Both the position numbers and the translations under genes were made by a program. The notes below the pieces were generated by a model, which saw only the letters and a program-made list of their open reading frames with translations, searched no databases and was not told where the DNA came from. A stretch of 23,263 bases of DNA. Source: a virus. Position 1 is the stretch's first letter. The number at the start of each line of letters is the position of its first letter. The stretch spans positions 1 through 23,263 of the IMG/VR virus record IMGVR_UViG_3300045118_000117; one strand, written 5' to 3'. Shown piece after piece: positions 1 to 6,441 of the stretch.

Positions 1-5
1 AGAAT

Positions 6-38
6 AAAAAAAGCAAGCCGATAGTGGCTTGCTTTTTT
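6..38 (+). terminator. Intrinsic terminator, probably bidirectional
   Basis: An 11-bp perfect stem (9-19 with 26-36, arm AAAAGCAAGCC) has a 6-base loop and is followed by a T run (33-38). The A run before the stem would give a T run on the other strand, so it could also stop minus-strand transcription. It probably ends a plus-strand unit lying to the left of the window. Confidence 0.8.
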
Positions 39-44
39 GTTTGA

Positions 45-63
45 GGGGATTAAAAAATCCCTT
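45..63. repeat. GGGGAT / ATCCC hairpin, left copy
   Basis: GGGATT (46-51) pairs with AATCCC (56-61) around a short A loop. The core GGGGAT...AAAAATCCC followed by TT closely resembles the hairpin at 1584-1604 just before the terminase gene. The two copies bracket the whole control region. Function is unknown. Confidence 0.4.
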
Positions 64-117
64 GCTGTTAGTAAGGGGTTAAGTCCAAAAAAATTATGGC
101 AAGATTAAAATTCGGCA

Positions 118-132
118 GTTGCTCCGAGCAAC
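118..132. repeat. GTTGC-TCCGA-GCAAC dyad, copy 1
   Basis: This is a perfect 5-bp dyad GTTGC/GCAAC around TCCGA; GTTGCTC and GAGCAAC are full reverse complements around one central base. The 15 bases recur identically at 800-814 and nearly so at 1300-1314. All three copies lie in the non-coding parts of 1-1620. It could be an operator or a protein-binding hairpin. Confidence 0.65.
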
Positions 133-150
133 ATTTTCAGGGTCGGACAA

Positions 151-195
151 ATAAAAAAGCCGTTCCCGTAGCAAGCAATTAAACGGGTGCGGCTT
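151..195 (-). terminator. Intrinsic terminator of the minus-strand operon
   Basis: Read on the minus strand, AAGCCG (190-195) pairs with 157-162 and ACGGG/CCCGT (183-187 with 165-169) continues the stem past a 2x2 internal loop. A run of six T's (156-151 region) follows. It lies 22 bases beyond the stop codon of the minus-strand gene at 217-426, so it most likely ends that operon. Confidence 0.75.
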
Positions 196-216
196 ATTAT
201 TCGGCTTAACGCCTTA

Positions 217-426
217 TCATTCGCCTATATTAACGCCATATTGTCGGCACTCCTGCCGTGTGGCTGGGTCGGGTGAGAATAGCGGATATTCCCCCGTCCA
301 TTTTTGCATCTGATAGCATTGCCTTATCAGTTCTCGCGTGAAGGCGATAGACAAGACAATACGAGCGAAAAAAAGCAAAAAAAGAATAACAAAAAATATG
401 AGCAAAGCAGAAAAAAGTTTATTCAT
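217..426 (-). CDS. Small single-pass membrane protein, unknown function
   Basis: This is a 69-residue protein when started at the ATG at 426-424. That ATG overlaps the end of the upstream minus-strand gene (stop at 421-419), an arrangement typical of translational coupling. A start seven codons upstream (447) is possible but lies deeper in the other gene. Residues about 5-27 (LLIFFVILFLLFFARIVL) form a strongly hydrophobic helix with Lys before it. The rest is soluble, with two Cys and an Arg/Gln-rich end. I recognise no family. It sits second in a two-gene operon read away from the virion genes and is followed by a good terminator. An anchored accessory or exclusion-type protein would fit, but that is a guess. 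Confidence 0.6.
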   Translation of the reverse strand: MNKLFSALLIFFVILFLLFFARIVLSIAFTRELIRQCYQMQKWTGEYPLFSPDPATRQECRQYGVNIGE

Positions 427-703
427 TTTCGCTTTCTTCCGCACCATAGCCGAAAACTAAACGGCTGGGATATTTTTTGTCGGGGTTTTTATATTCAAGC
501 GATAATTTTTGCCAAGACGGCGGCAATTCAACGATTAACCGCGGTTTGCCATTATTCCATAAAAAATATAAATCAATCTGTTCAGTTCCGTCTCGCCAAT
601 CGCCCGCTTCGGTTTCGTGGTGAAGAGAGATTTTAAGTTCTTTGTTGCTGCCTTGCTGTTTGGTCGTTTTCTTTTCATTAGAAATGAAAGAATAAAGTTT
701 CAT
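419..703 (-). CDS. Hypothetical protein, first gene of minus-strand operon
   Basis: This is a 94-residue acidic soluble protein with no membrane segment. Its middle has the look of a beta-rich fold (ISLHHETEAGDW, IDLYFLWNNGKPRLIVELP). It is the first gene downstream of a strong sigma70-like promoter (772-744) and overlaps the next gene by 8 bases. The leader has only a weak GGAA about 10 bases before the ATG. Local GC by eye is about 43%, higher than the virion genes, so this operon may have a separate origin. I do not recognise the family. An early or accessory role is inferred only from its orientation, opposite to the late genes. Confidence 0.6.
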   Translation of the reverse strand: MKLYSFISNEKKTTKQQGSNKELKISLHHETEAGDWRDGTEQIDLYFLWNNGKPRLIVELPPSWQKLSLEYKNPDKKYPSRLVFGYGAEESENE

Positions 704-743
704 ATTTCAAAGTTCCAACCGCTTGCCATAATTGGCTATCTTA

Positions 744-772
744 ATTTTATGAAAAAAAACAAGGGCGGTCAA
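744..772 (-). promoter_or_regulatory. Sigma70-like promoter for the minus-strand operon
   Basis: On the minus strand TTGACC (772-767) is followed by exactly 17 bases and then TAAAAT (749-744), 41 bases before the ATG at 703. The hexamers match consensus at 5 of 6 and 5 of 6 positions. A perfect DnaA-box match begins 8 bases upstream of the -35. Confidence 0.65.
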
Positions 773-780
773 GTGTAAGA

Positions 781-789
781 TGTGGATAA
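781..789 (-). promoter_or_regulatory. DnaA-box match (TTATCCACA)
   Basis: TGTGGATAA on the plus strand is the exact reverse complement of the consensus DnaA box. I found no second perfect copy nearby. A single perfect 9-mer somewhere in 23 kb is not rare, but its placement in the only long non-coding stretch, next to dyads and an AT-rich inverted repeat, gives it some weight. Confidence 0.4.
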
Positions 790-799
790 CTTTTTGGGT

Positions 800-814
800 G
801 TTGCTCCGAGCAAC
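800..814. repeat. GTTGC-TCCGA-GCAAC dyad, copy 2
   Basis: The 15 bases are identical to those at 118-132, and the following bases are near-identical (ACACTTTC against ACATTTTC). It lies just upstream of the minus-strand promoter and 10 bases after the DnaA-box match. Confidence 0.65.
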
Positions 815-931
815 ACTTTCCGAGTTAACATTATATTGCCGTCCCGCCCTAACCATAACAATAAAAGATATAAGTATGACAGGGAGAGAGTGAGAGGATT
901 GAGCGGTAGAGAAAAAAACACCTATTTTTTT

Positions 932-1009
932 GCTTTTTCTCTTATCTCTACCTATAAAATCGCCTAATATAATGTATTATTCCTTTATAAGCGAGATAAG
1001 AGAAGAAGC
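932..1009. repeat. 17-bp inverted repeat with AT-rich spacer, plus direct repeat GCGAGATAA
   Basis: The arm at 932-948 (GCTTTTTCTCTTATCTC) pairs with 993-1009 over 17 positions, 16 Watson-Crick and one G-T. The 44-base spacer is rich in A and T. GCGAGATAA occurs twice in direct orientation, at 991-999 and at 1008-1016, one and a half helical turns apart. This could be an iteron-like initiator site, a cruciform, or a hairpin in RNA. Confidence 0.6.
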
Positions 1010-1230
1010 GAGATAAACCAAGTCGGGGCGGATATCAATGTATAATAACCTTTTAATAGCCAATAATAGCATTTTATTGAGGGGGCGGGGTCTAATAAAT
1101 TATTCCTATTAGTCGTTATAAGCAAAAGGGTTTAAGTTTAAGCACTTTTACAAGGTTCTTTCTTCTAAAAAGTATATATATCTTTACACACACACGACCC
1201 CCCCCATATTTTGATAAAACAATATACCCA

Positions 1231-1259
1231 TTGACTTTACAGGGAAAAGTGTTTATCCT
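1231..1259 (+). promoter_or_regulatory. Promoter for the structured RNA and virion operon
   Basis: TTGACT (1231-1236) is followed by 17 bases and TATCCT (1254-1259), which predicts a start near 1266. The -35 matches 5 of 6 and the -10 matches 4 of 6 positions. No T-rich terminator is seen between here and the terminase gene at 1621, so the transcript probably carries the structured RNA as a long leader. Host promoter consensus is unknown, so this is a sequence match only. Confidence 0.5.
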
Positions 1260-1299
1260 AATTTACAGTAGGATATAACTCCGTTGATTATGGGGATTT

Positions 1300-1314
1300 G
1301 TTGCTTGGAGCAAC
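1300..1314. repeat. GTTGC-TTGGA-GCAAC dyad, copy 3
   Basis: The arms are identical to copies 1 and 2, the loop changes from TCCGA to TTGGA, and the next bases are again ACACT. The arms are conserved while the loop varies, which favours a dyad or hairpin as the functional unit. It lies about 35 bases past the predicted transcription start and 5 bases before the large RNA helix. Confidence 0.65.
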
Positions 1315-1318
1315 ACTA

Positions 1319-1518
1319 TAATGTTGGAATGTGGCTGAATAATCCTCGTGCTATGGGATAAGGCATTGTCCGCAGAAGTATGTCCGAATGGATGAGGTCT
1401 GTGGGGACAAGTAGCGTAGGCAAACCCAACTTGATGTTAAATCAACCAAGGGATAGTAGCACAAAGCCGAAACTTGCGGGTAAGGTTCTAATCCAATCGT
1501 CCCGCCATTCCAACATTA
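1319..1518 (+). ncRNA. Large structured RNA of unknown class upstream of terminase
   Basis: A perfect 13-bp helix (1319-1331 with 1506-1518) closes about 200 nt. Nested inside are 1333-1336 with 1465-1468 (GGCT/AGCC), 1348-1353 with 1457-1462 (GTGCTA/TAGCAC), a long hairpin of 1366-1371 with 1405-1410 (TTGTCC/GGACAA) continued by GCAG/CTGT with a GG bulge, a small hairpin TTGAT/ATCAA (1431-1445), and GCGGG/CCCGC (1476-1480 with 1501-1505) stacked directly on the closing helix. The loop of that last hairpin holds GGTTCTAATCC, which resembles a tRNA T-loop. All helices are compatible with each other. GC is about 46%, clearly above the flanks. It has no 3' CCA, no tag reading frame, and no group I, RNase P or SRP hallmarks that I can recognise. 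It may be a cis-acting leader such as an antitermination or packaging-linked RNA, or a processed trans-acting RNA. Confidence 0.65.
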
Positions 1519-1544
1519 CAATGTTTCTTCAAGGTTTATCCTTT

Positions 1545-1604
1545 CTTTACGGGGGGCTTTCATTCGTAATAGAATGAGTCGTAAAGGGGATGAAAAATCC
1601 CCTT
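1545..1604 (+). promoter_or_regulatory. Two tandem hairpins in the terminase leader
   Basis: CTTTACG (1545-1551) pairs with CGTAAAG (1580-1586) and encloses CATTC/GAATG (1561-1565 with 1572-1576). An 8-bp hairpin AAGGGGAT/ATCCCCTT (1584-1591 with 1597-1604) shares three bases with the first, so the two may compete. No T run follows, so these are not ordinary terminators. They end 16 bases before the terminase ATG and could regulate its translation or extend the RNA domain upstream. Confidence 0.5.
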
Positions 1605-1620
1605 AAAGGCGGGATATGTT

Positions 1621-3576
1621 ATGGAAGAAAGAAATCCAGTAAAAGAAAAATTTGACAGGGGTGAAAAACCGAAGTATATTTGGCAGAATGAATTGAAGCA
1701 TTTGGCTAACTTCCAAAAATTCTTCAAAAGCATAGATGCTGTATTCAATAGGGTTAGGGGTGACAGAAAATGGCATCAGGATAAGAAATCCCGCTTATAT
1801 CAATTTTTAATAAATAATAAAACTTGGGAAATAAAAGATTATAAAACTGCCCATTCGCTCTTACAAGCATTCTTAAAAACCTATCAGCCCGCTTATGACA
1901 CTCTATTGGAGGTTGACGATTTCGCACTTTTGGAGATTTTGAACTACGACTATGGATTTTCACTTTATGATGTCGTAGTATCATTCTTTGATGCAGAGTA
2001 TTTTTTTAGAAGGTTTTTTGAACCATTAGTAAATCTCGCACCCAAACAGCGTGAAATTTTACATACCACTTCATATTATGATTTAGTCACCATCAGGAGT
2101 TCTACTGCGTCAGGCAAATCTTTTTCTACTGGAAGAATAGCGGGTTTTTGGTGGCTTGTCACTCGCAGAAACTCAAAGTTAGTGATGACAGCACCCACCT
2201 CACGGCAAGCCATTAACATTTTATGGAGTGAATTTAAGCAGTGTTTTTATGATTTCAAAAGGCGTTATCCCGACTTTGCCGCAGAACAATGGAGGCAAGA
2301 GCCAAGAAATGTAACCTACTACGAGGGAGTTTGGAACTTATCAAAGGAAGGAGAACAGTGGCAAGCACTTTGTTTTTCCACAAAAGATTATTCGCCAGAA
2401 AGTTTGCAGGGTTTTCACTCAAAGTTTATGATGGTTATAGTGGACGAAGCGTCTGGCGTTAAGGAAAACATTTATTCTGCGTTAGACAGAATACTTACTG
2501 GAAGCCAAGTTTCAAAATATATTTTAGTTGGAAATCCAACAAGAACATCAGGATTTTTTTATGATAGCCACAGGGCTGACAATACTGTTTTCAGGAAAAT
2601 TCATATTTCTGCTTTTGACAGCCCCAATGTAATTCTTGATTTCCTTGAACAGAAATCTTATTATCGTTTCAAAAATATAAAGAAAAGATTGAATTTGAAA
2701 GAACAGAGATATTCTATGCTTGATATAGTCCTTGGATATGAGGTTAAAGTTCCAAGCGTTAAGCAAATTTCTGGTCTTATAACCATAAAAGATGTTATCA
2801 AATATGTTCATCTTTATGGAATGGATAGCGATAAGTTTGGAATTGATATTCTTGGAGAATTTCCAAAATCTTCTGGGGATTACTTGATGACAAGAGAACA
2901 AATAGAAACTCTAATTGATGGTTCTTTTCCCAAAGAAATTTCCCTTGATTGCCAATTCGGCATAGACCCAGCGACTGGTTCTTCAAAAGATGGGGGTTCT
3001 GCCACAACATTTGCTTATCGTAATGGCAAGTCATTATTGGCTGTCTATAAAACAAATGTATCTGGCGATGATGCACAAATACAGGAATTTAGAAAGTTCT
3101 ACGAACAATGCCAAAAGCCAGAAGGTCTTGATATTAAAAGCGTCCCAATAGTCATAGACAGGGCTGGAATTGGTTTTAATCTTTATGAAAGAATGAAAAC
3201 GAATGGATTTAATGTAGATGGATTTACTGGTCAGGAAGTTCCGATTGAATATCATAATCAGGAAAAATATGCCAATAGGCGTTCAGAAGCATTTTTTACA
3301 CTATTGGAAGCAATAAAATCTGGTATTGGAAGTTTTATTAAACATCAGGCATTATTTCTTCTTTCTTCCATTTCTTATTCAACGGATAGGCGTGGCAAGA
3401 TAGTTCTTATCCCAAAAGAAAAAATTATTATTCCCGATAGGGACAAGCATTTATTGGACATTTTAGATGCAGTGGCTCTTGCTTTTGCACCCACTCTTAA
3501 AAAAAATTCAGCCAATTATAGGGTTGGAGAGAAGTTTTTTGATAATATTGCCAGATTTTGGCAAAGACCAAGATGA
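1621..3576 (+). CDS. terL: Terminase large subunit (DNA packaging motor)
   Basis: This 651-residue protein is the packaging ATPase-nuclease that pumps DNA into the prohead through the portal and cuts it. The N-terminal ATPase domain shows a Walker A-like loop at about 161-167 (STASGKS, without the first conserved Gly), Walker B VIVDEA at 272-277, and the coupling motif VGNPTRTSG near 303-311. The C-terminal RNase H-like nuclease shows FGIDPATG (Asp449), VIDRAG (Asp513) and a late acidic motif LLDILDA (Asp613, Asp616), the usual metal ligands. About 130 residues precede the ATPase fold, which is longer than many TerL proteins. GGCGGG lies about 9 bases before the ATG, one of few possible ribosome sites in the window. 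No small terminase subunit is visible in this window. The next gene starts on its stop codon. Confidence 0.93.
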   Translation: MEERNPVKEKFDRGEKPKYIWQNELKHLANFQKFFKSIDAVFNRVRGDRKWHQDKKSRLYQFLINNKTWEIKDYKTAHSLLQAFLKTYQPAYDTLLEVDDFALLEILNYDYGFSLYDVVVSFFDAEYFFRRFFEPLVNLAPKQREILHTTSYYDLVTIRSSTASGKSFSTGRIAGFWWLVTRRNSKLVMTAPTSRQAINILWSEFKQCFYDFKRRYPDFAAEQWRQEPRNVTYYEGVWNLSKEGEQWQALCFSTKDYSPESLQGFHSKFMMVIVDEASGVKENIYSALDRILTGSQVSKYILVGNPTRTSGFFYDSHRADNTVFRKIHISAFDSPNVILDFLEQKSYYRFKNIKKRLNLKEQRYSMLDIVLGYEVKVPSVKQISGLITIKDVIKYVHLYGMDSDKFGIDILGEFPKSSGDYLMTREQIETLIDGSFPKEISLDCQFGIDPATGSSKDGGSATTFAYRNGKSLLAVYKTNVSGDDAQIQEFRKFYEQCQKPEGLDIKSVPIVIDRAGIGFNLYERMKTNGFNVDGFTGQEVPIEYHNQEKYANRRSEAFFTLLEAIKSGIGSFIKHQALFLLSSISYSTDRRGKIVLIPKEKIIIPDRDKHLLDILDAVALAFAPTLKKNSANYRVGEKFFDNIARFWQRPR

Positions 3577-3941
3577 GAAAAGAAACTAAAATTAAAAAGA
3601 TTGCCGACAGAATTTGGGAAGTTGAACACAAAGAACATAGAGAGATTGGCGAAATGGATAGTGGAAAACAAGTTAGGTGGCTTACAATAGAAGTAAGTAA
3701 AATACAAATTCCGAAAGTAATGGCGAGAGAAGAAGTAAGAAATTTTCTCATTAAGGATTTGCGTCTTATTGCTTGGAAAAGGGGATATGATTTAAGGGAA
3801 GAAACGCTTGAATTTACAGAAGATAAACATAGATATGTTCTTTCGGGAGTTGCCACTTTCAAATTTAGGAGTGGTTCTGATGACAAACCAGTAATCAATC
3901 CATTTACAAAATTATGGAACAGGAACAAAAGCAAGAATTAA
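3573..3941 (+). CDS. Hypothetical protein between terminase and portal
   Basis: This is a 122-residue, highly charged protein. The chosen ATG overlaps the terminase stop as ATGA, which makes coupling likely; a TTG 15 bases upstream is the only alternative. It contains a predicted helical stretch (AREEVRNFLIKDLRLIAWK) and beta-like segments (WLTIEVSKIQI, HRYVLSGVATFKF) and ends in a basic tail. It overlaps the portal gene by 28 bases. It has no Cys and no membrane segment. The place between TerL and portal suggests a packaging or virion accessory role, but I do not recognise a family. Confidence 0.7.
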   Translation: MRKETKIKKIADRIWEVEHKEHREIGEMDSGKQVRWLTIEVSKIQIPKVMAREEVRNFLIKDLRLIAWKRGYDLREETLEFTEDKHRYVLSGVATFKFRSGSDDKPVINPFTKLWNRNKSKN

Positions 3942-5842
3942 CAACCGTTCAAAAAATTATAAATAAAGTGAGGGATGAATATAAAGAAAGTTTTTTCTTT
4001 CTTGAAAGGAAAAAACAAGCGTGGGTTAATAATTTGAAAATTTACAATAATTTGGAAAAATCAGATGAAGATATTTCTTCTTCTCTTTTTCTGTCGTCAT
4101 TTCAGACGATTTTTGGGCTTCTTTATAATGATAAAATGTTGGTTAAATTTGCCCATACTGACCCGCCAGATTTTCAAAGAGTTGAAAGATTAAACCGAGT
4201 TGCAGAGTATGAAGATAGTGAAATGAAAGTTACATACCATAAATATGACAGTTTGTGGGACACTTTATTTTTCGGCATTGGTATCACAGACCTTAATAAT
4301 TGGGATGAAGTAAATACTCGCATTTTACCAGAGGCAATAAATCCGTTGACTTTCGGTTATGACCCGTTCTTCCCAGACAAAACTGATGACTGGCGTTATT
4401 ATTGGAAATGGATTTTGATGCCAAAGCATAAGTTGCTTGCTCTGCAAAAAGCAGGAAAACTTTATGTTAATGTGGATGAACTGCCAGATGGCGTAGAGCC
4501 GACACTTTGGTCTTATAAAGCGGATTTGGATAAATCAAAGGGTGCATCACCGACATCTCCAACATCTTCTTCAACAAATAACATTTATCAAATACTTGAT
4601 ATTTATACTATTCTTGACAATGGCAAAAGGGTTAGATTATGGCTTGATAAAGATTTGGCAAAAATTATTGCACTTGATGTTGATATTCCACAAGATAGAT
4701 GGAACATTGTTGTTAAAAAGGTTAATAGAGTTCCGCACTCATCAATCAATCCGAGCAAGGTGGATGTCATAGAAGACAAGCATAGAAGTTTTGGTGCTAT
4801 TCTTAATCTTATAAACATCAAGGCAAAAGATTGGGCAACTCCCATTTATGAATATGATGTGAATAAGGTGAAAGATAAGAATGCCCTTTTACAAAGGCAG
4901 GTAAATCAGCATATTCCAGTGGAAAGTATTGGTGCTGTTAGTCCGCTTACAAAAGACCCGCCAATTGATAATCCAACATTGGCATTTCTTGAATTGCTTA
5001 AATCGGAGGTTCGTGATGGAGTTGGTCTTCCAAGTGGAATTATGGGGCGAAAGAAGATGTCTGCTACTGAAAGTGCCATACGACAACAAATATCCGATAC
5101 GGTATCATCTATTGATATTGGTTTATTAGTTATGTCAGAAATAGAATTTTGGAAGAATTGGTATAAGACAATGAAAGAAAAACTCAAAAAAGATAGTAAG
5201 ATTAAAACTTCTTTGTCAAATCCGCAAGGAGAGTTAATTCTTGAACAATATACAAAGGTGGATATTATAGCGGAACAGCCGATAACAGTTCAAATAATTT
5301 CTTCTTCCGAAAAAGAATATAAAGACCTTGTTTTAAGGAGGGACTTGATGCAACAGTTGCCAGTTTTGATAAAAACACTTCCGCAATCGGCACTTAAAAA
5401 CTTTTTGAAATTCTTTTACTTTCCTAAATTTGTGCCAGATACGAAAATGTTGAATGTGATTTATCCAAAAACTATTGATGAAATTAAGGCAGAGCAGGAA
5501 AATGCTATTTTGGAAAAGGATGATTTAACCCCAGTTAGTCCAAACGACAATGATGAAGAACATTTGGCTGTCCATTATAGGGCTAAATCAACAAGTGCAA
5601 CTTGGTCGCACATTTACACACACGAAAGACAATATTCAATTAAAAAAGGTCGGGAAAAAGAATTGGCAGAGCAACAAGCAATGCAGGGTGGAAAACAACC
5701 GCAACAACAAGAACAAAAAGCAGATTTATTGCCAACAATGGGCGGAAGGAAACAAATGCCAAGGGGAAAGACAAATCCGCTTGATGTTGCAACGCCATCA
5801 ATGGAAAACTTTAATCGTGAGATATTCTCACAAAAAATTTAA
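3914..5842 (+). CDS. Portal protein
   Basis: This 642-residue protein probably forms the ring at the capsid vertex through which DNA passes. Features typical of large podovirus-type portals are an N-terminal helical region, the segment EYEDSEMKVTYHKYDSLWDT with FFGIGI behind it (about 95-125), and the clip/stem-like run DGVGLPSGIMG followed by SATESAIRQQ (about 364-395). The C-terminal 60 residues are Gln-rich, polar and probably disordered (QQAMQGGKQPQQQEQ). A low-complexity loop SPTSPTSSS lies near residue 210. It begins inside the preceding gene and its stop overlaps the next start as TAATG. Order (directly after TerL) and length support the call. Residue-level assignment is by pattern, not alignment. 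Confidence 0.85.
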   Translation: MEQEQKQELTTVQKIINKVRDEYKESFFFLERKKQAWVNNLKIYNNLEKSDEDISSSLFLSSFQTIFGLLYNDKMLVKFAHTDPPDFQRVERLNRVAEYEDSEMKVTYHKYDSLWDTLFFGIGITDLNNWDEVNTRILPEAINPLTFGYDPFFPDKTDDWRYYWKWILMPKHKLLALQKAGKLYVNVDELPDGVEPTLWSYKADLDKSKGASPTSPTSSSTNNIYQILDIYTILDNGKRVRLWLDKDLAKIIALDVDIPQDRWNIVVKKVNRVPHSSINPSKVDVIEDKHRSFGAILNLINIKAKDWATPIYEYDVNKVKDKNALLQRQVNQHIPVESIGAVSPLTKDPPIDNPTLAFLELLKSEVRDGVGLPSGIMGRKKMSATESAIRQQISDTVSSIDIGLLVMSEIEFWKNWYKTMKEKLKKDSKIKTSLSNPQGELILEQYTKVDIIAEQPITVQIISSSEKEYKDLVLRRDLMQQLPVLIKTLPQSALKNFLKFFYFPKFVPDTKMLNVIYPKTIDEIKAEQENAILEKDDLTPVSPNDNDEEHLAVHYRAKSTSATWSHIYTHERQYSIKKGREKELAEQQAMQGGKQPQQQEQKADLLPTMGGRKQMPRGKTNPLDVATPSMENFNREIFSQKI

Positions 5843-6186
5843 TGACCGCTACAAAAATAATTAGGAAACTTGCCTCTATCGCTGGTGGTGCTGGAACAAC
5901 CGAACTTTCGGTTAAAGATATTTGGCACGGAGTAAGAAAATACATACTATTTGCAAACATTACTGAAATTGGTGGTTCTCCAACCAATGTCCAAATTTCA
6001 TTAACAGAAAAGGTTAGTGGAGATGTTAAATTGGCTTCTGGCACAATTACTGCTACTTCCGCTGGTGCGGCAAAGACAAGTTTAATTGATAGCATTGGCG
6101 TTGATGCAGAAATAACTGTTGTATTTTCTGGTGGAAGCAGTCCAAGCGTTACTGCTGATGTCTATATCATTGCTTATGAACAATAA
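5842..6186 (+). CDS. Small beta-rich virion protein
   Basis: This is a 114-residue protein that starts on the portal stop codon (TAATG). After a short basic N-terminus it is made of alternating Ser/Thr/Val/Ile strands with Gly turns (NVQISLTEKVSGDVKL, EITVVFSGGSSPSVTADVYI), the pattern of a small beta sandwich. The protein at 6888-7319 has the same general texture and a similar ending of strands, so the two may be distant relatives. A head decoration or head-tail joining role fits its position. No family is recognised with confidence. Confidence 0.7.
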   Translation: MTATKIIRKLASIAGGAGTTELSVKDIWHGVRKYILFANITEIGGSPTNVQISLTEKVSGDVKLASGTITATSAGAAKTSLIDSIGVDAEITVVFSGGSSPSVTADVYIIAYEQ

Positions 6187-6433
6187 TTTTGAAAAACAAC
6201 ACGAAGTTTTAACTTTCCTGTTTGCCACACATAATTGGCAAGAATTTGTTAGGTATTTTCTTGTCCCCACAAGGGAAGACATACTTACCAAAATAAAAAA
6301 AACAAAAAATGATAAAGAAGCAACTGACAGGTTGCTTGGGCAACTTGAATTTATAGATAAGTTAATTTATCATCAAGAATTAAAAGATGAGGTTGCTCAT
6401 TTATTAAAGGTCGGGGCTATGAGTAAAAAATAA
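6176..6433 (+). CDS. Hypothetical helical protein
   Basis: This 85-residue protein is taken from the ATG at 6176, which overlaps the previous gene by 11 bases. The frame stays open upstream to 6119, but those residues are in the other gene's coding sequence and look like its shadow. The product is helical and charged (REDILTKIKKTKNDKEATDRL, split here by Asp/Lys clusters) and ends in a short basic tail. It has no Cys-rich or membrane segment. Its size and place among virion genes suggest an assembly or packaging helper. The family is not recognised. Confidence 0.65.
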   Translation: MNNNFEKQHEVLTFLFATHNWQEFVRYFLVPTREDILTKIKKTKNDKEATDRLLGQLEFIDKLIYHQELKDEVAHLLKVGAMSKK

Positions 6434-6441
6434 ATTTAATT

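Larger units (their letters stand above)
704..1620. other. Non-coding control region
   Basis: These 917 bases lie between divergent transcription units. The two plus-strand reading frames here (782-967 and 1380-1577) look spurious: one starts inside a DnaA-box match and the other lies within a strongly paired RNA. The region holds a minus-strand promoter, DnaA box, dyads, a long inverted repeat, a short CTAATA/TATTAG hairpin (1092-1112), a G5CG4 block (1081-1090), a CA repeat followed by C8 (1186-1205), a plus-strand promoter and a structured RNA. The layout suggests a joint origin and late-promoter region. Confidence 0.6.

Noticed and set aside
304-636. Plus-strand frame of 110 residues
   Set aside because: It lies opposite the minus-strand operon, which has a promoter, coupled starts and a terminator. 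The plus-strand product is low in features and looks like a mirror frame.
118-1314. CRISPR repeats
   Set aside because: The three GTTGC dyads are only 15-20 bases long and 500-680 bases apart, with no regular spacers and no cas genes.
1319-1518. tmRNA, RNase P, SRP, group I intron or tRNA
   Set aside because: The T-loop-like hairpin next to the closing helix recalls tmRNA, but there is no 3' CCA, no tag reading frame and no match to the conserved cores of the other RNAs that I can recognise.
1380-1577. Plus-strand frame of 65 residues
   Set aside because: It covers the structured RNA and the following hairpin. Its start lies in a paired helix region and the product resembles no protein.
3497-3934. 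Minus-strand 145-residue frame with hydrophobic parts
   Set aside because: It is antisense to the end of terL and the following gene, both of which are supported by coupling and order.
6119-6175. N-terminal extension of the 85-residue helical gene
   Set aside because: It overlaps the upstream gene's coding sequence and has a shadow-like hydrophobic composition. The start at 6176 gives a normal short overlap.
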